Below are positions 39,800-49,558 of a stretch of 64,000 nucleotides of DNA, piece by piece. Under the pieces are notes generated by a model. The model was not told where the DNA came from. It did not search any database and was given only the letters and a program-made list of their open reading frames with translations. The translations under genes were made by a program, and so were the position numbers. The stretch's first letter is position 1. The number at the start of each line of letters is the position of its first letter. Origin of the DNA: Vibrio gigantis (lineage in GTDB: Bacteria; Pseudomonadota; Gammaproteobacteria; Enterobacterales; Vibrionaceae); assembly GCF_024347515.1 (NCBI RefSeq), contig NZ_AP025492.1, positions 2,418,001 to 2,482,000 on the forward strand, in the 5' to 3' direction.

Positions 39800-40783
39800 T
39801 CAACGGCTAACTATCGCACGATCGATCACAGACTGAGGTACAGTCACGCCAAGCTTACGAGCAGCATCTAGGTTCACCACCAGCTGAGAACTCTGCGCAG
39901 TTTTGACACTCAGCTTCCCTGGCTTCTGTCCGTTCAGAATTGCAGCCACATAATCCGCAGTTTGAATCCCAACATCATAATAATCTAGGCCTAAACCAGC
40001 AATCGCCCCCTTGCCCACATAAGACGTCGCACCTGCAACCACAGGTGTGCCAGCTTGGTTTGCAGCGTCTATCAGCCCCTCCATACCGCTAGCAACCGTA
40101 TTGTCGGTCAACGCATAGATAACATCAGATTTCTTCGCGACGGATTCTGCTTTTGCTTCTACATCATCGATGGTCAGCACTTTTTCAGTATGAAGTGTAT
40201 AACCGAAATCTCGGGTCGCCTTTCTCAATAACCCAACTAACGCAACGGCATTCGCTTCGGCAGGGTTATAAACCACACCGATTGAACTAGCCTCAGGAAG
40301 AAGCTCTTTGATCAAAGATACATGTTGGACTATTGGCGAGAGATCAGAAAGACCCGTGACATTTCGGCCCGGCTTATCTAACTGTTTGACAAGCCTTGCA
40401 CCGACGGGGTCAGTTACTGCGGTAAACACAATTGGTATCGAGCGAGTTGCTGAAACCAAAGCTTGAGAAGTTGGTGTTGCGATACCAACGAGTACATGCG
40501 GGTTTTCACTGACCAACTCTCTGGCAATCTTTGCTGCCTGAGCCGGGTTGCCATCAGCCATTTCATAGGAAAATTCTAAGTTCTTGCCGGGTTCATAGCC
40601 TTTAGCTCTTAATCCTTCAAGAAGCCCTAAGCGCGTTGCATTCAAATCTGGATGATCGACAACTTGTGAAACCGATACCTTGGCAATATTTGCTGCCACG
40701 CTACTAGCCCACATCAACAGACAACCACTCAACGCAGCCGTTAATACTCTTCTTACAGAACCCATCAATACTCCCTTCATCAA
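39800..40783 (-). CDS. ABC transporter substrate-binding protein (TrpX/YfmC-like), orphan
   Basis: A secreted protein of the ABC_sub_bind family (PF04392-type), whose members bind aromatic amino acids or related compounds. The signal peptide ends near residue 32 (LTAALSGCLLMWASSVAANI). The cysteine in LSGCLL recalls a lipobox, but the sequence around it is not standard. The mature part is two Rossmann-like lobes with KVSVSQVVDHPDLNATRLG, GIATPTSQALVSATRSIPIVFTAVTDPVGA and YALTDNTVASGMEGL, and it ends VPQSVIDRAIVSR. There is no permease or ATPase gene beside it; the start has three possible ATG codons (first, second and seventh). Confidence 0.82.
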   Translation of the reverse strand: MMKGVLMGSVRRVLTAALSGCLLMWASSVAANIAKVSVSQVVDHPDLNATRLGLLEGLRAKGYEPGKNLEFSYEMADGNPAQAAKIARELVSENPHVLVGIATPTSQALVSATRSIPIVFTAVTDPVGARLVKQLDKPGRNVTGLSDLSPIVQHVSLIKELLPEASSIGVVYNPAEANAVALVGLLRKATRDFGYTLHTEKVLTIDDVEAKAESVAKKSDVIYALTDNTVASGMEGLIDAANQAGTPVVAGATSYVGKGAIAGLGLDYYDVGIQTADYVAAILNGQKPGKLSVKTAQSSQLVVNLDAARKLGVTVPQSVIDRAIVSR

Positions 40784-41082
40784 GCGCTCGTTGTTATTGC
40801 TCGATCTAGAGAGAACACAACATTAAATTCACTATTGATATTATTACCAGTAAGTTTTGATAACTTGAAGTGATATTTAACAAAAACACAACAAAGCTCG
40901 AATTATGCGTCAAAAGGCTGGTTGGGTTGAATCCGTAAGTAAGAAACGAAGTGAATAACAAGAGGCAAATGAAACGAACAGCAAAAAGTAAGACAAACAA
41001 AAAGTGTCATGGGAACGAATCTGAGAACATGCCATCAACTAAGTATAGCTGTTCTCAGACGATAGGGAGCTGTGAGGTTTTC
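40784..41082. other. Intergenic region with an inverted repeat
   Basis: This 299-bp gap holds the promoter of the substrate-binding protein gene and the 3' end of yfbV. CTGAGAAC (41021-41028) and GTTCTCAG (41051-41058) form an 8-bp inverted repeat with a 22-nt loop and no T-tract on either side. I see no gene in the gap. Confidence 0.35.
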
Positions 41083-41535
41083 TTAGAACCAACGTTCCAT
41101 TGAAGATTTGTCTAACTGACGGAATGCGCGATTCAGGATAATCGCCAATTCCTTATAACGAGGGCGCGACTTCATCGGTTCTAACGCAAAACCCGTTTCA
41201 GTGATCTTTTCATGCAATTCACGGTACCAAGATACTAGCGCTGGAGGAAGTTGTGTATTTGAGCGATTGCCCAACCACCACATGCCTTGAAGCGGCAAGC
41301 TGATTGCAAACAAAGCCATAACCACAGCCTGTGGCATCGCTTGGTAATTATTAAAAACCATTTGTGTAAGAACACTAATAGCGGCAATCGCAGGCATCAC
41401 TTTCACGCCAAAACGCGTCGCTTTAATAATGCGCTGTTCTGGGAAGATCGCGTTTAACTCTTTTCGGACGGGCCAGAGATCCATGTACTTTTGGCCATCT
41501 TTTAAACTACTAGCTAAACCAACTCTATTGCTCAT
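41083..41535 (-). CDS. yfbV: UPF0208 inner-membrane protein YfbV
   Basis: A small inner-membrane protein; E. coli YfbV takes part in keeping the Ter macrodomain in check. It has the order of the family: a [19 protein letters not shown] start, [14 protein letters not shown], two hydrophobic helices (about 50-70 and 73-93, the latter with [13 protein letters not shown]), and [16 protein letters not shown]. The length of 150 residues matches E. coli YfbV (151). It is divergent from ackA, the same as in E. coli. The detailed role in this organism is inferred only. Confidence 0.88.
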   Translation of the reverse strand: MSNRVGLASSLKDGQKYMDLWPVRKELNAIFPEQRIIKATRFGVKVMPAIAAISVLTQMVFNNYQAMPQAVVMALFAISLPLQGMWWLGNRSNTQLPPALVSWYRELHEKITETGFALEPMKSRPRYKELAIILNRAFRQLDKSSMERWF

Positions 41536-41876
41536 ATGAGTCTCCCATTAAAAAAAAGTTGAAACCATCAACTAAAAACACAAAAATTTGACGAAAAATA
41601 ATATTCTTTCAAATTTTTTTGTTATATTTGCACAATATCGCTATTATTTGCAGACCTCAATCTCATTGTTGCCCTTATTTACAATTTAAGCAACTTTGGG
41701 AAGACTTCTGCAAGGAATGCACAAGCCTCTTTTTGATAAAGAGCGCTTTCACTTTATACGGAAATTAACGTTTTTTTGACCAAGGTTAGTACGCAAGCCT
41801 ATGTGCTTCGACTATTCTTGAGATTAATTTTCATCCTTAACTGATTTCGATCAGAAAAATAAACAGGTAGTCATTA
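41536..41876 (+). promoter_or_regulatory. ackA upstream region with an FNR-like palindrome
   Basis: This 341-bp AT-rich divergent region carries the promoters of yfbV and ackA. CTGATTTCGATCAG at 41841-41854 has the TGAT-N4-ATCA core bound by FNR, but it is only about 23 bp from the ackA start, so it would sit at or past the transcription start and could act as a repressor site or an RNA hairpin. In E. coli ackA responds to FNR and ArcA. Confidence 0.35.
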
Positions 41877-43073
41877 ATGTCTAAGCTAGTTTTAGTTTTA
41901 AACTGTGGTAGTTCTTCTCTTAAATTCGCTGTTGTTGATGCAGAAACAGGTGCAGAGCACCTAACTGGTCTTGCTGAGTGTCTAGGTCTTCCAGAAGCTC
42001 GTATGAAGTGGAAACTTGATGGCAAGCATGAAGCACAACTAGGCGCGGGCGCAGCTCACGTAGAAGCACTATCTTTCATGGTAGAAACTATTCTTGCTTC
42101 TAAGCCTGAGCTTAAAGCTAACCTTGGCGCTATCGGTCACCGTATCGTACACGGTGGCGAGCAGTTCACTTCTTCTGCACTTATCACTGATGAAGTTCTT
42201 AAGGGTATTCAAGATGCTGCGACTTTCGCACCTCTTCACAACCCAGCTCACCTTATCGGTATCGAAGCAGCTCAACAGAACTTCCCTGGTCTACAAAACG
42301 TTGCTGTATTTGACACTGCGTTCCACCAAACTATGCCTTCAGAGTCTTACCTATACGCTCTACCGTACAACCTGTACAAAGAGCACGGCATCCGTCGTTA
42401 CGGCATGCACGGTACTTCTCACCTATTCATCACTCGTGAAGTTGCAGGCCTACTAAACAAGCCAGTTGAAGAAGTTAACATCATCAACTGTCACCTAGGT
42501 AACGGCGCTTCTGTATGTGCTATCAAGAACGGTCAATCTGTAGATACTTCTATGGGTCTTACTCCTCTTGAAGGTCTTGTAATGGGTACTCGTTGTGGTG
42601 ACCTAGATCCTGCGATCATCTTCCACCTACATGACGCTCTTGGTTACTCTGTTGAAGAAATCAACAACATGCTAACTAAAGAGTCTGGCCTAGCTGGTCT
42701 AACTGAAGTGACTTCTGACTGTCGTTTCGTTGAAGACAACTACGGTGAGAAAGAAGAAGCAACTCGTGCAATGGACGTGTTCTGTCACCGTCTAGCTAAG
42801 TACGTTGCTGGCTACACTGCAACTCTAGAAGGTCGTCTAGACGCAATCACTTTCACTGGCGGCATCGGAGAGAACTCTGGCCCAATCCGTGAAATGGTTC
42901 TTAACCGCCTAGGCATCTTCGGCATCGAAGTTGACGGTGAAGCTAACCTTAAAGCTCGTTTCGGCGGCGAAGGTACTATCACTACAGCTAACAGCCGTAT
43001 CCCTGCAATGGTTATCTCGACTAACGAAGAGCTAGTAATTGCTGAAGACACTGCGAAACTAGCAGGTCTTTAA
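41877..43073 (+). CDS. ackA: Acetate kinase
   Basis: Makes ATP and acetate from acetyl-phosphate and ADP, and runs backwards for acetate use. The first signature [14 protein letters not shown] is at the N-terminus; the second, [17 protein letters not shown], is near residues 85-101; [27 protein letters not shown] and [15 protein letters not shown] carry the active-site residues; [10 protein letters not shown] is near the end. The 398 residues fit the family. Codons are strongly biased (many CTA, GGT, CGT), as for a highly expressed gene. It is followed by two terminators and then pta. Confidence 0.97.
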   Translation: MSKLVLVLNCGSSSLKFAVVDAETGAEHLTGLAECLGLPEARMKWKLDGKHEAQLGAGAAHVEALSFMVETILASKPELKANLGAIGHRIVHGGEQFTSSALITDEVLKGIQDAATFAPLHNPAHLIGIEAAQQNFPGLQNVAVFDTAFHQTMPSESYLYALPYNLYKEHGIRRYGMHGTSHLFITREVAGLLNKPVEEVNIINCHLGNGASVCAIKNGQSVDTSMGLTPLEGLVMGTRCGDLDPAIIFHLHDALGYSVEEINNMLTKESGLAGLTEVTSDCRFVEDNYGEKEEATRAMDVFCHRLAKYVAGYTATLEGRLDAITFTGGIGENSGPIREMVLNRLGIFGIEVDGEANLKARFGGEGTITTANSRIPAMVISTNEELVIAEDTAKLAGL

Positions 43074-43082
43074 TTGATTTTC

Positions 43083-43115
43083 CTGACTAGCTTCACTTGA
43101 AGCTAGTCAGTTTTT
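43083..43115 (+). terminator. First terminator after ackA
   Basis: A perfect 12-bp stem (CTGACTAGCTTC / GAAGCTAGTCAG) with a 4-nt loop and T5, 10 bp after the ackA stop. Confidence 0.85.
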
Positions 43116-43132
43116 CATATTAAGAAAATGGG

Positions 43133-43193
43133 GCTCAACTTCTATTCCTACCCCAATTTAAATATCGGTGGGAATAGCAGTTGAGCTTTTTTT
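43133..43193 (+). terminator. Second terminator between ackA and pta
   Basis: GCTCAACT (43133-43140) pairs with AGTTGAGC (43179-43186), with an inner CTATTCC/GGAATAG stem, followed by T7. It ends about 28 bp before the pta start. Confidence 0.75.
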
Positions 43194-43220
43194 ATTTCCA
43201 ATAGTCAAAGGTGTTCGTCA

Positions 43221-45386
43221 ATGTCACGTACTATTATGCTTATCCCTACAAGCGCTGGTGTTGGTCTTACTAGTGTTAGCATGGGTGTTCTTCGCGCTAT
43301 GGAGCGTAAGGGCGTAAGTGTTTCTTTCTACAAGCCAATCGCTCAGCCTCGTAGCGGTGGTAACCAACCAGATCTAACGTCTACAATCATCAGCGCAAAC
43401 AGCGACATTAAGATTGGTGAGCCAATCGCAATGACTAAAGCTGAAGCTTTGATCGGTAGCGAGAAAATGGACGTACTTCTTGAATCTGTTGTTGAGCAAT
43501 ACAACAAAATCAACAAAGACGCAGAAGTAACGCTAATCGAAGGCCTAGTACCTACTCGTAAGCACCCATTCGCTAACCAAGTAAACGCAGAAATCGCGAA
43601 AACACTTGGTGCAGAGATCGTATTCGTTGCGACTCCTGGTACTGACAATCCTACGCAACTTAAAGAGCGTATCGAAGTAGCATGTTCTAACTTCGGCGGT
43701 ACTAAGAACAAGAACATCAAAGGCGTAATCATCAACAAGCTTAACGCTCCTGTTGATGAAGCTGGCCGTACTCGCCCTGACCTATCTGAAATCTTTGATG
43801 ATGCAGACAGCGCTCAGCAAGCGAACCTTGAAGTAATGCAAATCTTCAATTCTAGCCCTATCCGTGTTCTTGGCTGTGTGCCATGGAGCATCGACCTAAT
43901 CGCAACTCGTGCGGTTGATATGGCTAAGCACCTTAACGCTGAAATCGTTAACGAAGGTGAAATCTCAACTCGTCGTATTAAGAGCATCACTTTCTGTGCA
44001 CGTTCTCTACCGCACATGATTGAGCACTTCAAGCCAGGTTCACTGCTAGTAACTTCTGCAGACCGTCCTGACGTTATCGTTGCTGCAGCTCTTGCTGCGA
44101 AAAACGGTGTTGAGATTGGCGCAATCCTACTGACTGGCGGTTACGACATTCCAGAAAGCATTGCTAACCTTTGTGCACCAGCATTCGCTTCTGGTCTACC
44201 GATCTTCAAGGCTCAAGGTAACACTTGGCAGACGTCTCTTAACCTACAGAGCTTCAACCTAGAAGTTCCTGCAGACGATAAAGAGCGTATCGAGTTCGTT
44301 AACGATCACGTTGCAAGCCACATTGACGGCCCTTGGATTGATTCTCTATCTGAAGGTACTCAAGGTATCCGTCGTCTAAGCCCACCAGCATTCCGTTACC
44401 AGCTAACTGAATTTGCTCGTAAAGCAGCTAAGCGCATCGTACTTCCTGAAGGTGATGAGCCACGTACAGTTAAAGCTGCGGCTATCTGTGCTGAGCGCGG
44501 TATCGCAACGTGTGTACTTCTAGGTAACCCAGAAGAAATCCGTCGTGTAGCTGCACAGCAAGGTGTTGAGCTTGGTGCTGGCGTTGAGATCATCGACTCT
44601 GCATCAGTTCGCGAAAACTACGTAGCTCGTCTAGTAGAACTTCGTGGCGCTAAAGGTATGACTGAAGTTGTTGCTCGTGAGAAGCTAGAAGATTCAGTAT
44701 TCCTAGGTACTATGATGCTTGAAGCTGGCGAAGTTGACGGCCTAGTTTCTGGTGCTGTTCACACTACGGCGAACACTATCGTTCCTCCGTTCCAGATCAT
44801 CAAGACTGCTCCTGATGCTTCTATCGTATCTTCAATCTTCTTCATGCTTCTGCCTGATCAAGTTCTTGTATACGGTGACTGTGCGATCAACCCAGATCCA
44901 ACGGCTGAACAGCTTGCTGAAATCGCTATCCAATCTGCAGATTCTGCTGCGGCATTCGGTATCGACCCACGCGTTGCTATGATCTCTTACTCTACTGGTG
45001 AATCTGGTAAGGGTGCAGACGTAGATAAAGTACGTGAAGCAACAAAACTTGCTCAAGAGAAACGTCCTGATCTAGTGATCGACGGTCCTCTACAGTACGA
45101 TGCTGCTATCATGGAAAATGTTGCTGCTTCTAAAGCACCAAACTCTCCAGTAGCTGGTAAAGCGACTGTATTCGTATTCCCAGACCTAAACACGGGTAAC
45201 ACGACTTACAAAGCTGTACAGCGTTCAGCAGATCTAGTGTCTATCGGTCCAATGCTTCAAGGTATGCGCAAGCCAGTAAATGACTTGTCTCGTGGCGCTC
45301 TAGTAGACGACATCGTTTACACTGTAGCTCTAACGGCTATCCAAGCAGACCAAGCAGCTCAAGCTGAAGAAAAAGTAATTAACTAA
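43221..45386 (+). CDS. pta: Phosphate acetyltransferase
   Basis: Converts acetyl-CoA to acetyl-phosphate, partner of AckA. It is the long, three-part form (721 residues; 714 in E. coli): an N-terminal P-loop-like domain ([26 protein letters not shown]), a DRTGG domain (about 220-340) and the catalytic C-terminal PTA domain (about 390-710) with [40 protein letters not shown] and [15 protein letters not shown]. Codon use is strongly biased, as in ackA. Two terminators in front of it mean read-through or a separate promoter must supply transcription. Confidence 0.96.
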   Translation: MSRTIMLIPTSAGVGLTSVSMGVLRAMERKGVSVSFYKPIAQPRSGGNQPDLTSTIISANSDIKIGEPIAMTKAEALIGSEKMDVLLESVVEQYNKINKDAEVTLIEGLVPTRKHPFANQVNAEIAKTLGAEIVFVATPGTDNPTQLKERIEVACSNFGGTKNKNIKGVIINKLNAPVDEAGRTRPDLSEIFDDADSAQQANLEVMQIFNSSPIRVLGCVPWSIDLIATRAVDMAKHLNAEIVNEGEISTRRIKSITFCARSLPHMIEHFKPGSLLVTSADRPDVIVAAALAAKNGVEIGAILLTGGYDIPESIANLCAPAFASGLPIFKAQGNTWQTSLNLQSFNLEVPADDKERIEFVNDHVASHIDGPWIDSLSEGTQGIRRLSPPAFRYQLTEFARKAAKRIVLPEGDEPRTVKAAAICAERGIATCVLLGNPEEIRRVAAQQGVELGAGVEIIDSASVRENYVARLVELRGAKGMTEVVAREKLEDSVFLGTMMLEAGEVDGLVSGAVHTTANTIVPPFQIIKTAPDASIVSSIFFMLLPDQVLVYGDCAINPDPTAEQLAEIAIQSADSAAAFGIDPRVAMISYSTGESGKGADVDKVREATKLAQEKRPDLVIDGPLQYDAAIMENVAASKAPNSPVAGKATVFVFPDLNTGNTTYKAVQRSADLVSIGPMLQGMRKPVNDLSRGALVDDIVYTVALTAIQADQAAQAEEKVIN

Positions 45387-45405
45387 TTTTTCTTTTGTAG
45401 AAAGC

Positions 45406-45437
45406 AAAAACCCTAGATGTTTATCTAGGGTTTTTTT
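45406..45437. terminator. Terminator of pta, may also serve yqjG
   Basis: AAAAACCCTAGAT and ATCTAGGGTTTTT form a perfect 13-bp stem with a GTTT loop and T-tract; the opposite strand is also T-rich, and the yqjG stop is 53 bp to the right. Confidence 0.85.
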
Positions 45438-45489
45438 ATGTCTGACAGATATCTTTGTTTTGATTTAGAACGGCTTGCTCGCCGGTAAG

Positions 45490-46437
45490 TTAGCCCAAAT
45501 TTTCACGACCGTGCGCTGATTCAAGATCTAATTCAGGCCCTTTAGGGACAACTTGAGTTGGGTTGATACCTGTATGGCTGTAGTAGTAGTGACGCTTAAT
45601 GTGATAGTAATCGGTTGTCTCTTTGATCCCCTCGACTTGATACAACTCTTTTAAGTAACCTTGAATATGTGGGTAGTCAGCAATTCGCTGCTTGTTACAC
45701 TTGAAGTGCCCAACATAAACCGCATCAAATCGAACTAAAGTGGTAAACAAACGCCAATCCGCTTCTGTAATCTCGTTACCCGCTAAATAACGATGTTCGC
45801 TAAGATGAGCATCTACTTTATCTAATGCTGTGAATAGCGCATCGTACGCCTCTTCATAGGCTTCTTGTGTTGTTGCAAAGCCCGTTCGGTACACGCCATT
45901 GTTGATATTCGGATAGATATAATCATTCCAATGATCAATCTTGCTCGCCAATTCCCACGGGTAGTAATCATCAGTGTTGCCCGTAAGCTCGTTAAATTCT
46001 GAGTTAAACATACGGATAATCTCAGACGACTCATTACTCACAATGGTATTGGTCTTCTTATCCCATAACACAGGCACCGTTACTCTGCCTGAGTAATCCG
46101 GTTTAGCTTGGGTGTAAATTTGATGCATGCGGGTATGACCGAACAGAGGTTCAGGTAACCCCATTTGCCAACCTTCGCTCATCATGTCCGGGCATACAAC
46201 CGTCACGTCAATGTGATCGGTTAGGTCTTTAAGTTCACGGAAGATCAGCGTGCGATGCGCCCACGGACAAGCTAACGATACATATAGGTGGTAACGACCA
46301 CTTTCTGGCTTAAATTGCGCTCCGGCTTTATTTTCAACCCAGTTGCGAAAGCCCGCATCTTCACGAACGAACTTACCACCGCTTTCTTTGGTGTCGTACC
46401 ACACATCGTGCCAAACACCTTCAACTAACTTGCCCAT
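45490..46437 (-). CDS. yqjG: Glutathionyl-hydroquinone reductase (YqjG type)
   Basis: Reduces glutathionyl-hydroquinones to hydroquinones, part of quinone detoxification in the Xi-class glutathione transferases. The thioredoxin-like N-terminal half has the catalytic cysteine in YHLYVSLACPWAHRTLIFREL; VPVLWDKKTNTIVSNESSEIIRMFNSEF follows; the C-terminal half is helical with EADWRLFTTLVRFDAVYVGHFKCN and the IKRHYYYSHTGINPTQVVPKGP tail typical of the class. I start it at the ATG at 46437, preceded by AGAGG; the frame opens two codons earlier only with TTG. The product is 315 residues. Confidence 0.93.
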   Translation of the reverse strand: MGKLVEGVWHDVWYDTKESGGKFVREDAGFRNWVENKAGAQFKPESGRYHLYVSLACPWAHRTLIFRELKDLTDHIDVTVVCPDMMSEGWQMGLPEPLFGHTRMHQIYTQAKPDYSGRVTVPVLWDKKTNTIVSNESSEIIRMFNSEFNELTGNTDDYYPWELASKIDHWNDYIYPNINNGVYRTGFATTQEAYEEAYDALFTALDKVDAHLSEHRYLAGNEITEADWRLFTTLVRFDAVYVGHFKCNKQRIADYPHIQGYLKELYQVEGIKETTDYYHIKRHYYYSHTGINPTQVVPKGPELDLESAHGRENLG

Positions 46438-46472
46438 ATCCAAACCTCTGTGATGCTAACTTTTCTTTAGTA

Positions 46473-46513
46473 TAAAAAAAGCCAACTATTTCAAAACTAG
46501 AAGAAGTTGGCTT
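46473..46513 (-). terminator. Terminator-like hairpin directly upstream of yqjG
   Basis: On the minus strand GCCAACT and AGTTGGC enclose a 17-nt loop, followed by T7, only about 40 bp before the yqjG start. It may stop read-through from opp, or act as an attenuator in the yqjG leader. Confidence 0.6.
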
Positions 46514-46573
46514 AGTTGTTCGAATATTTTGATGAAGCTTGTTGAGCGGAAATCAATACACTTAAACCTAGGA

Positions 46574-46608
46574 CAAAAAAAGCGCGACTCTAATAACTAG
46601 TCGCGCTT
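46574..46608 (-). terminator. Terminator of the opp operon
   Basis: AAGCGCGACT and AGTCGCGCTT form a 10-bp stem with a T-tract on the minus strand, about 36 bp past the oppF stop. Confidence 0.85.
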
Positions 46609-46643
46609 AAGCCTGTCACAGGCTGAACCGTTTTAAATAGGCT

Positions 46644-47630
46644 CTAGACTTGTACGTGCAAGCAAGATACTGCGTGAACGTCATCGCCTTGAATCGTTGG
46701 CTTAGTTTGCGCACACGCCTCTGTTGCTTGTGGGCAACGAGTACGGAACACACAACCAGATGGCGGGTTGATTGGTGACGGTAGATCACCTTCCAACATC
46801 TGAATGGTTTTGCTGCGCTCTAAGCGTGGGTCTGGAATTGGAACTGCAGACATCAAGGCTTTGGTGTACGGGTGCTTAGGATCAGAGAACAATGCATCTG
46901 ATTCACCAAGCTCTACCGCATTACCTAGGTACATCACCAATACACGGTCGGAGATGTGTTTAACCACCGACAAATCGTGCGCGATGAATACCAAAGACAA
47001 ACCTAGTTCTTTTTGTAGCTCCTTCAGAAGGTTAACTACTTGAGCTTGGATAGATACATCCAATGCCGAAACAGGTTCATCACAGATGATCATCTTAGGT
47101 TTCAAGATGAGAGCGCGTGCAATGCCGATACGCTGACACTGACCACCTGAGAACTCATGCGGGTAACGGTTGATTACGTTTGGTAGTAGACCAACCTTTG
47201 CCATCATCTCTTTAACTCGGTCCTTCACTTCCTGTTTAGAAAGCTCTGGATAAAAAGTCTCTAGAGGCTCTGCAATGATATCACCAACAGACATACGCGG
47301 GTTAAGCGATGCTAGTGGGTCTTGGAAGATCATCTGAATCTCTTTACGAGTTTCACGGCGCTTCACTTCCTGCATCTTAGTTAGGTCTTGACCTAACCAC
47401 ATCACTTGCCCTTCAGTCGCTTCAACCAAGCCGATAATCGCGCGTGCAAAAGTAGACTTACCGCAACCAGACTCACCAACTACACCTAATGTTTCACCTT
47501 CATAAAGATGAACATCAACACCATCAACCGCTTTAAGGTTCGATGGTTTCGCCCAAGGCCAAGCTGACTTAGCCGCAATGCTAAAGTGAACTTTCAGGTC
47601 TTTAATATCTAATAGTAATTCTTTACTCAT
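46644..47630 (-). CDS. oppF: Oligopeptide ABC transporter ATP-binding protein OppF
   Basis: One of the two ATPases that power oligopeptide import. Walker A is VVGESGCGKSTFARAI, the signature is EFSGGQCQRIGIARAL, Walker B is MIICDEPVSALDVS; the oligopeptide C-terminal motif includes PSPINPPSGCVFRTRCPQA, with cysteines that bind an iron-sulfur cluster in some relatives. The start at 47630 overlaps the oppD stop as ATGA and has the first internal Met (MSKELLLDIKDLKVHF); the frame opens six codons earlier without support. The length is 328 residues. It is the last gene of the operon. Confidence 0.95.
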   Translation of the reverse strand: MSKELLLDIKDLKVHFSIAAKSAWPWAKPSNLKAVDGVDVHLYEGETLGVVGESGCGKSTFARAIIGLVEATEGQVMWLGQDLTKMQEVKRRETRKEIQMIFQDPLASLNPRMSVGDIIAEPLETFYPELSKQEVKDRVKEMMAKVGLLPNVINRYPHEFSGGQCQRIGIARALILKPKMIICDEPVSALDVSIQAQVVNLLKELQKELGLSLVFIAHDLSVVKHISDRVLVMYLGNAVELGESDALFSDPKHPYTKALMSAVPIPDPRLERSKTIQMLEGDLPSPINPPSGCVFRTRCPQATEACAQTKPTIQGDDVHAVSCLHVQV

Positions 47631-48598
47631 TTTGTCCAAGTCTCCCAATCAGAAAAACAAGCACGCTGACGGTCTTTAGCAAATGGCTGCAAAATCGGTG
47701 CTTCTTGCTTACAACGGTCCATTACACGGTGACAACGGTCTTGGTAAGGACAACCTGTTGGTAGGCGAAGTAAGTTAGGTGGGTTACCTGGAATCGTCGG
47801 TAAAATTTCACCTTCAGTATCCAAACGAGGAATCGCTTTAAGCAGACCTTCTGCGTATGGGTGGCTTGGCTCGTAGAAGATTTCATCAACCGTGCCGTAC
47901 TCCATTGTACGGCCCGCGTACATCACCAGTACTTTGTCACATGAGCCAGCAACAACACCCAAGTCATGGGTGATCATGATGATTGCCGTATTGAACTCAT
48001 CTTTAAGTTCGTTCAGCAATTCCATGATTTGCGCTTGAATGGTTACATCCAGTGCCGTTGTTGGTTCATCCGCGATAAGCAATTTAGGACGACACAGTAG
48101 TGCCATTGCGATCATCACACGCTGACGCATACCGCCAGAAAATTCGTGTGGATACATAGTAATACGTTTACGGGCTTCAGGGATTTTCACCGCTTCAAGC
48201 ATACGTACTGATTCTTCAAACGCTTCCGCTTTACCCATGCCTTTATGCAGCATAAGTACTTCCATCAACTGATCACTTACTTTCATATAAGGGTTCAGTG
48301 AGGTCATTGGGTCTTGGAAGATCATCGCGATCTGTTCAGCACGAACCTTGTTCAGCGCTTTTTCAGGCAGGTTGAGGATTTCATTACCTTCAAACTTTGC
48401 ACTGCCTGAGATGATGCCATTCTTAGCCAGCAGCCCCATCAGTGCAAATACAGTTTGTGATTTACCTGAACCCGACTCACCAACAATGCCCAGCGTTTCG
48501 CCTTGGTTGAGTGAGAAGTTCAGATCGTTTACTGCGGTTACGATACCATCTTGCGTGGTAAATTCGACGCGCAGATCTTTGACATCTAATAAGCTCAT
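47627..48598 (-). CDS. oppD: Oligopeptide ABC transporter ATP-binding protein OppD
   Basis: The second ATPase of the importer, paired with OppF. Walker A is IVGESGSGKSQTVFALMG, the signature EFSGGMRQRVMIAMAL, Walker B KLLIADEPTTALDVT, and the H-loop MITHDLGVV. The C-terminal peptide-importer motif is NPPNLLRLPTGCPYQDRCHRVMDRC. The length of 323 residues fits (337 in E. coli). Its stop overlaps the start of oppF, and it follows oppC by 42 bp. Confidence 0.95.
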   Translation of the reverse strand: MSLLDVKDLRVEFTTQDGIVTAVNDLNFSLNQGETLGIVGESGSGKSQTVFALMGLLAKNGIISGSAKFEGNEILNLPEKALNKVRAEQIAMIFQDPMTSLNPYMKVSDQLMEVLMLHKGMGKAEAFEESVRMLEAVKIPEARKRITMYPHEFSGGMRQRVMIAMALLCRPKLLIADEPTTALDVTIQAQIMELLNELKDEFNTAIIMITHDLGVVAGSCDKVLVMYAGRTMEYGTVDEIFYEPSHPYAEGLLKAIPRLDTEGEILPTIPGNPPNLLRLPTGCPYQDRCHRVMDRCKQEAPILQPFAKDRQRACFSDWETWTK

Positions 48599-48640
48599 TA
48601 TTGCTTCCTTAATCTTTTATAGCTTTTAATTGCTATTTCT

Positions 48641-49549
48641 TTATCTGTCTTTTGGATCAAGCGCGTCGCGCAGACCATCACCTACGTAGTTAAAGCAGAA
48701 CAGCGTTACTACCATGAATGCCGCAGGGAATGTTAGTTGCCAAATTGCAACTTCCATTGTTTGCGAACCTTCTTGAAGCAATGCGCCCCAGCTTGTCATA
48801 GGCTCTTGAACACCAAGACCAAGGAAAGATAAGAATGATTCTGTAAGGATCATGCTTGGAATAAGCAGCGTAGAGTAAACCGCTACGATACCCAGTACGT
48901 TCGGAACGATATGACGTGTAATGATCTTCCATTTGCTTACACCACATACGTGTGCAGCTTCAATGAACTCTTTACTGCGTAAGCTTAACGTTTGACCACG
49001 TACAATACGCGCCATATCTAGCCAAGCAATCGCACCAATAGCAACGAAGATTAGGATGATGTTACGACCAAAGAATGTCACTAGAACGATTACTAGGAAC
49101 ATGAATGGTACTGCGTACAAGATCTCTAGGATACGCATCATCACTCGGTCAGTACGACCGCCAATGAAGCCTGAAGCTGCACCGTAAAGCGTACCAATCA
49201 GTACCGCTACGAATGCCCCCATCACACCAACCATCAATGAGATACGGCCACCGATAAGAGTACGAACGTACAAGTCACGACCTAAACTATCAGTACCAAA
49301 CCAGTGATCTGCATTTGGACCAACATGCATTGCGTACCAGTCAGTATCGTCATAAGTGTACTGAGCAAGCATCGGCAAGAAGATAACTGCCAGTACCATA
49401 AGCGTAAGAATGAACAGACTCACCATTGCTGCTTTGTTTCGCATGAAACGAATGCGCGCATCCTGCCACAAACTACGACCTTCGATCTCTAAGCTCTCAG
49501 AGAACTTTTCGATCGCTTCTAAATTTTCTTTTTTCTTCAACATAACCAT
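48641..49549 (-). CDS. oppC: Oligopeptide ABC transporter permease OppC
   Basis: An inner-membrane permease half of the importer. It has an N-terminal cytosolic tail (EKFSESLEIEGRSLWQDARIRFMRNKAA), then six helices; the WFGTDSLGRDLYVRTLIGGRISL segment and the EAA loop (EFIEAAHVCGVSKWKIITRHIVPN) that contacts OppD/OppF are clear, as is FLGLGVQEPMTSWGALLQEG. At 302 residues it equals E. coli OppC. Two in-frame ATG codons lie at 49549 and 49543; the second may be the true one, because an AGGGA site is better spaced. The gap to oppB is 9 bp. Confidence 0.95.
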   Translation of the reverse strand: MVMLKKKENLEAIEKFSESLEIEGRSLWQDARIRFMRNKAAMVSLFILTLMVLAVIFLPMLAQYTYDDTDWYAMHVGPNADHWFGTDSLGRDLYVRTLIGGRISLMVGVMGAFVAVLIGTLYGAASGFIGGRTDRVMMRILEILYAVPFMFLVIVLVTFFGRNIILIFVAIGAIAWLDMARIVRGQTLSLRSKEFIEAAHVCGVSKWKIITRHIVPNVLGIVAVYSTLLIPSMILTESFLSFLGLGVQEPMTSWGALLQEGSQTMEVAIWQLTFPAAFMVVTLFCFNYVGDGLRDALDPKDR

Positions 49550-49558
49550 GCGTCCCTG

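Noticed and set aside
40806..41000. A 64-residue hydrophobic minus-strand frame upstream of the substrate-binding protein gene
   Set aside because: It has no ribosome site and no recognisable family, its composition follows the AT-rich non-coding DNA, and it covers the likely promoter of the gene downstream.
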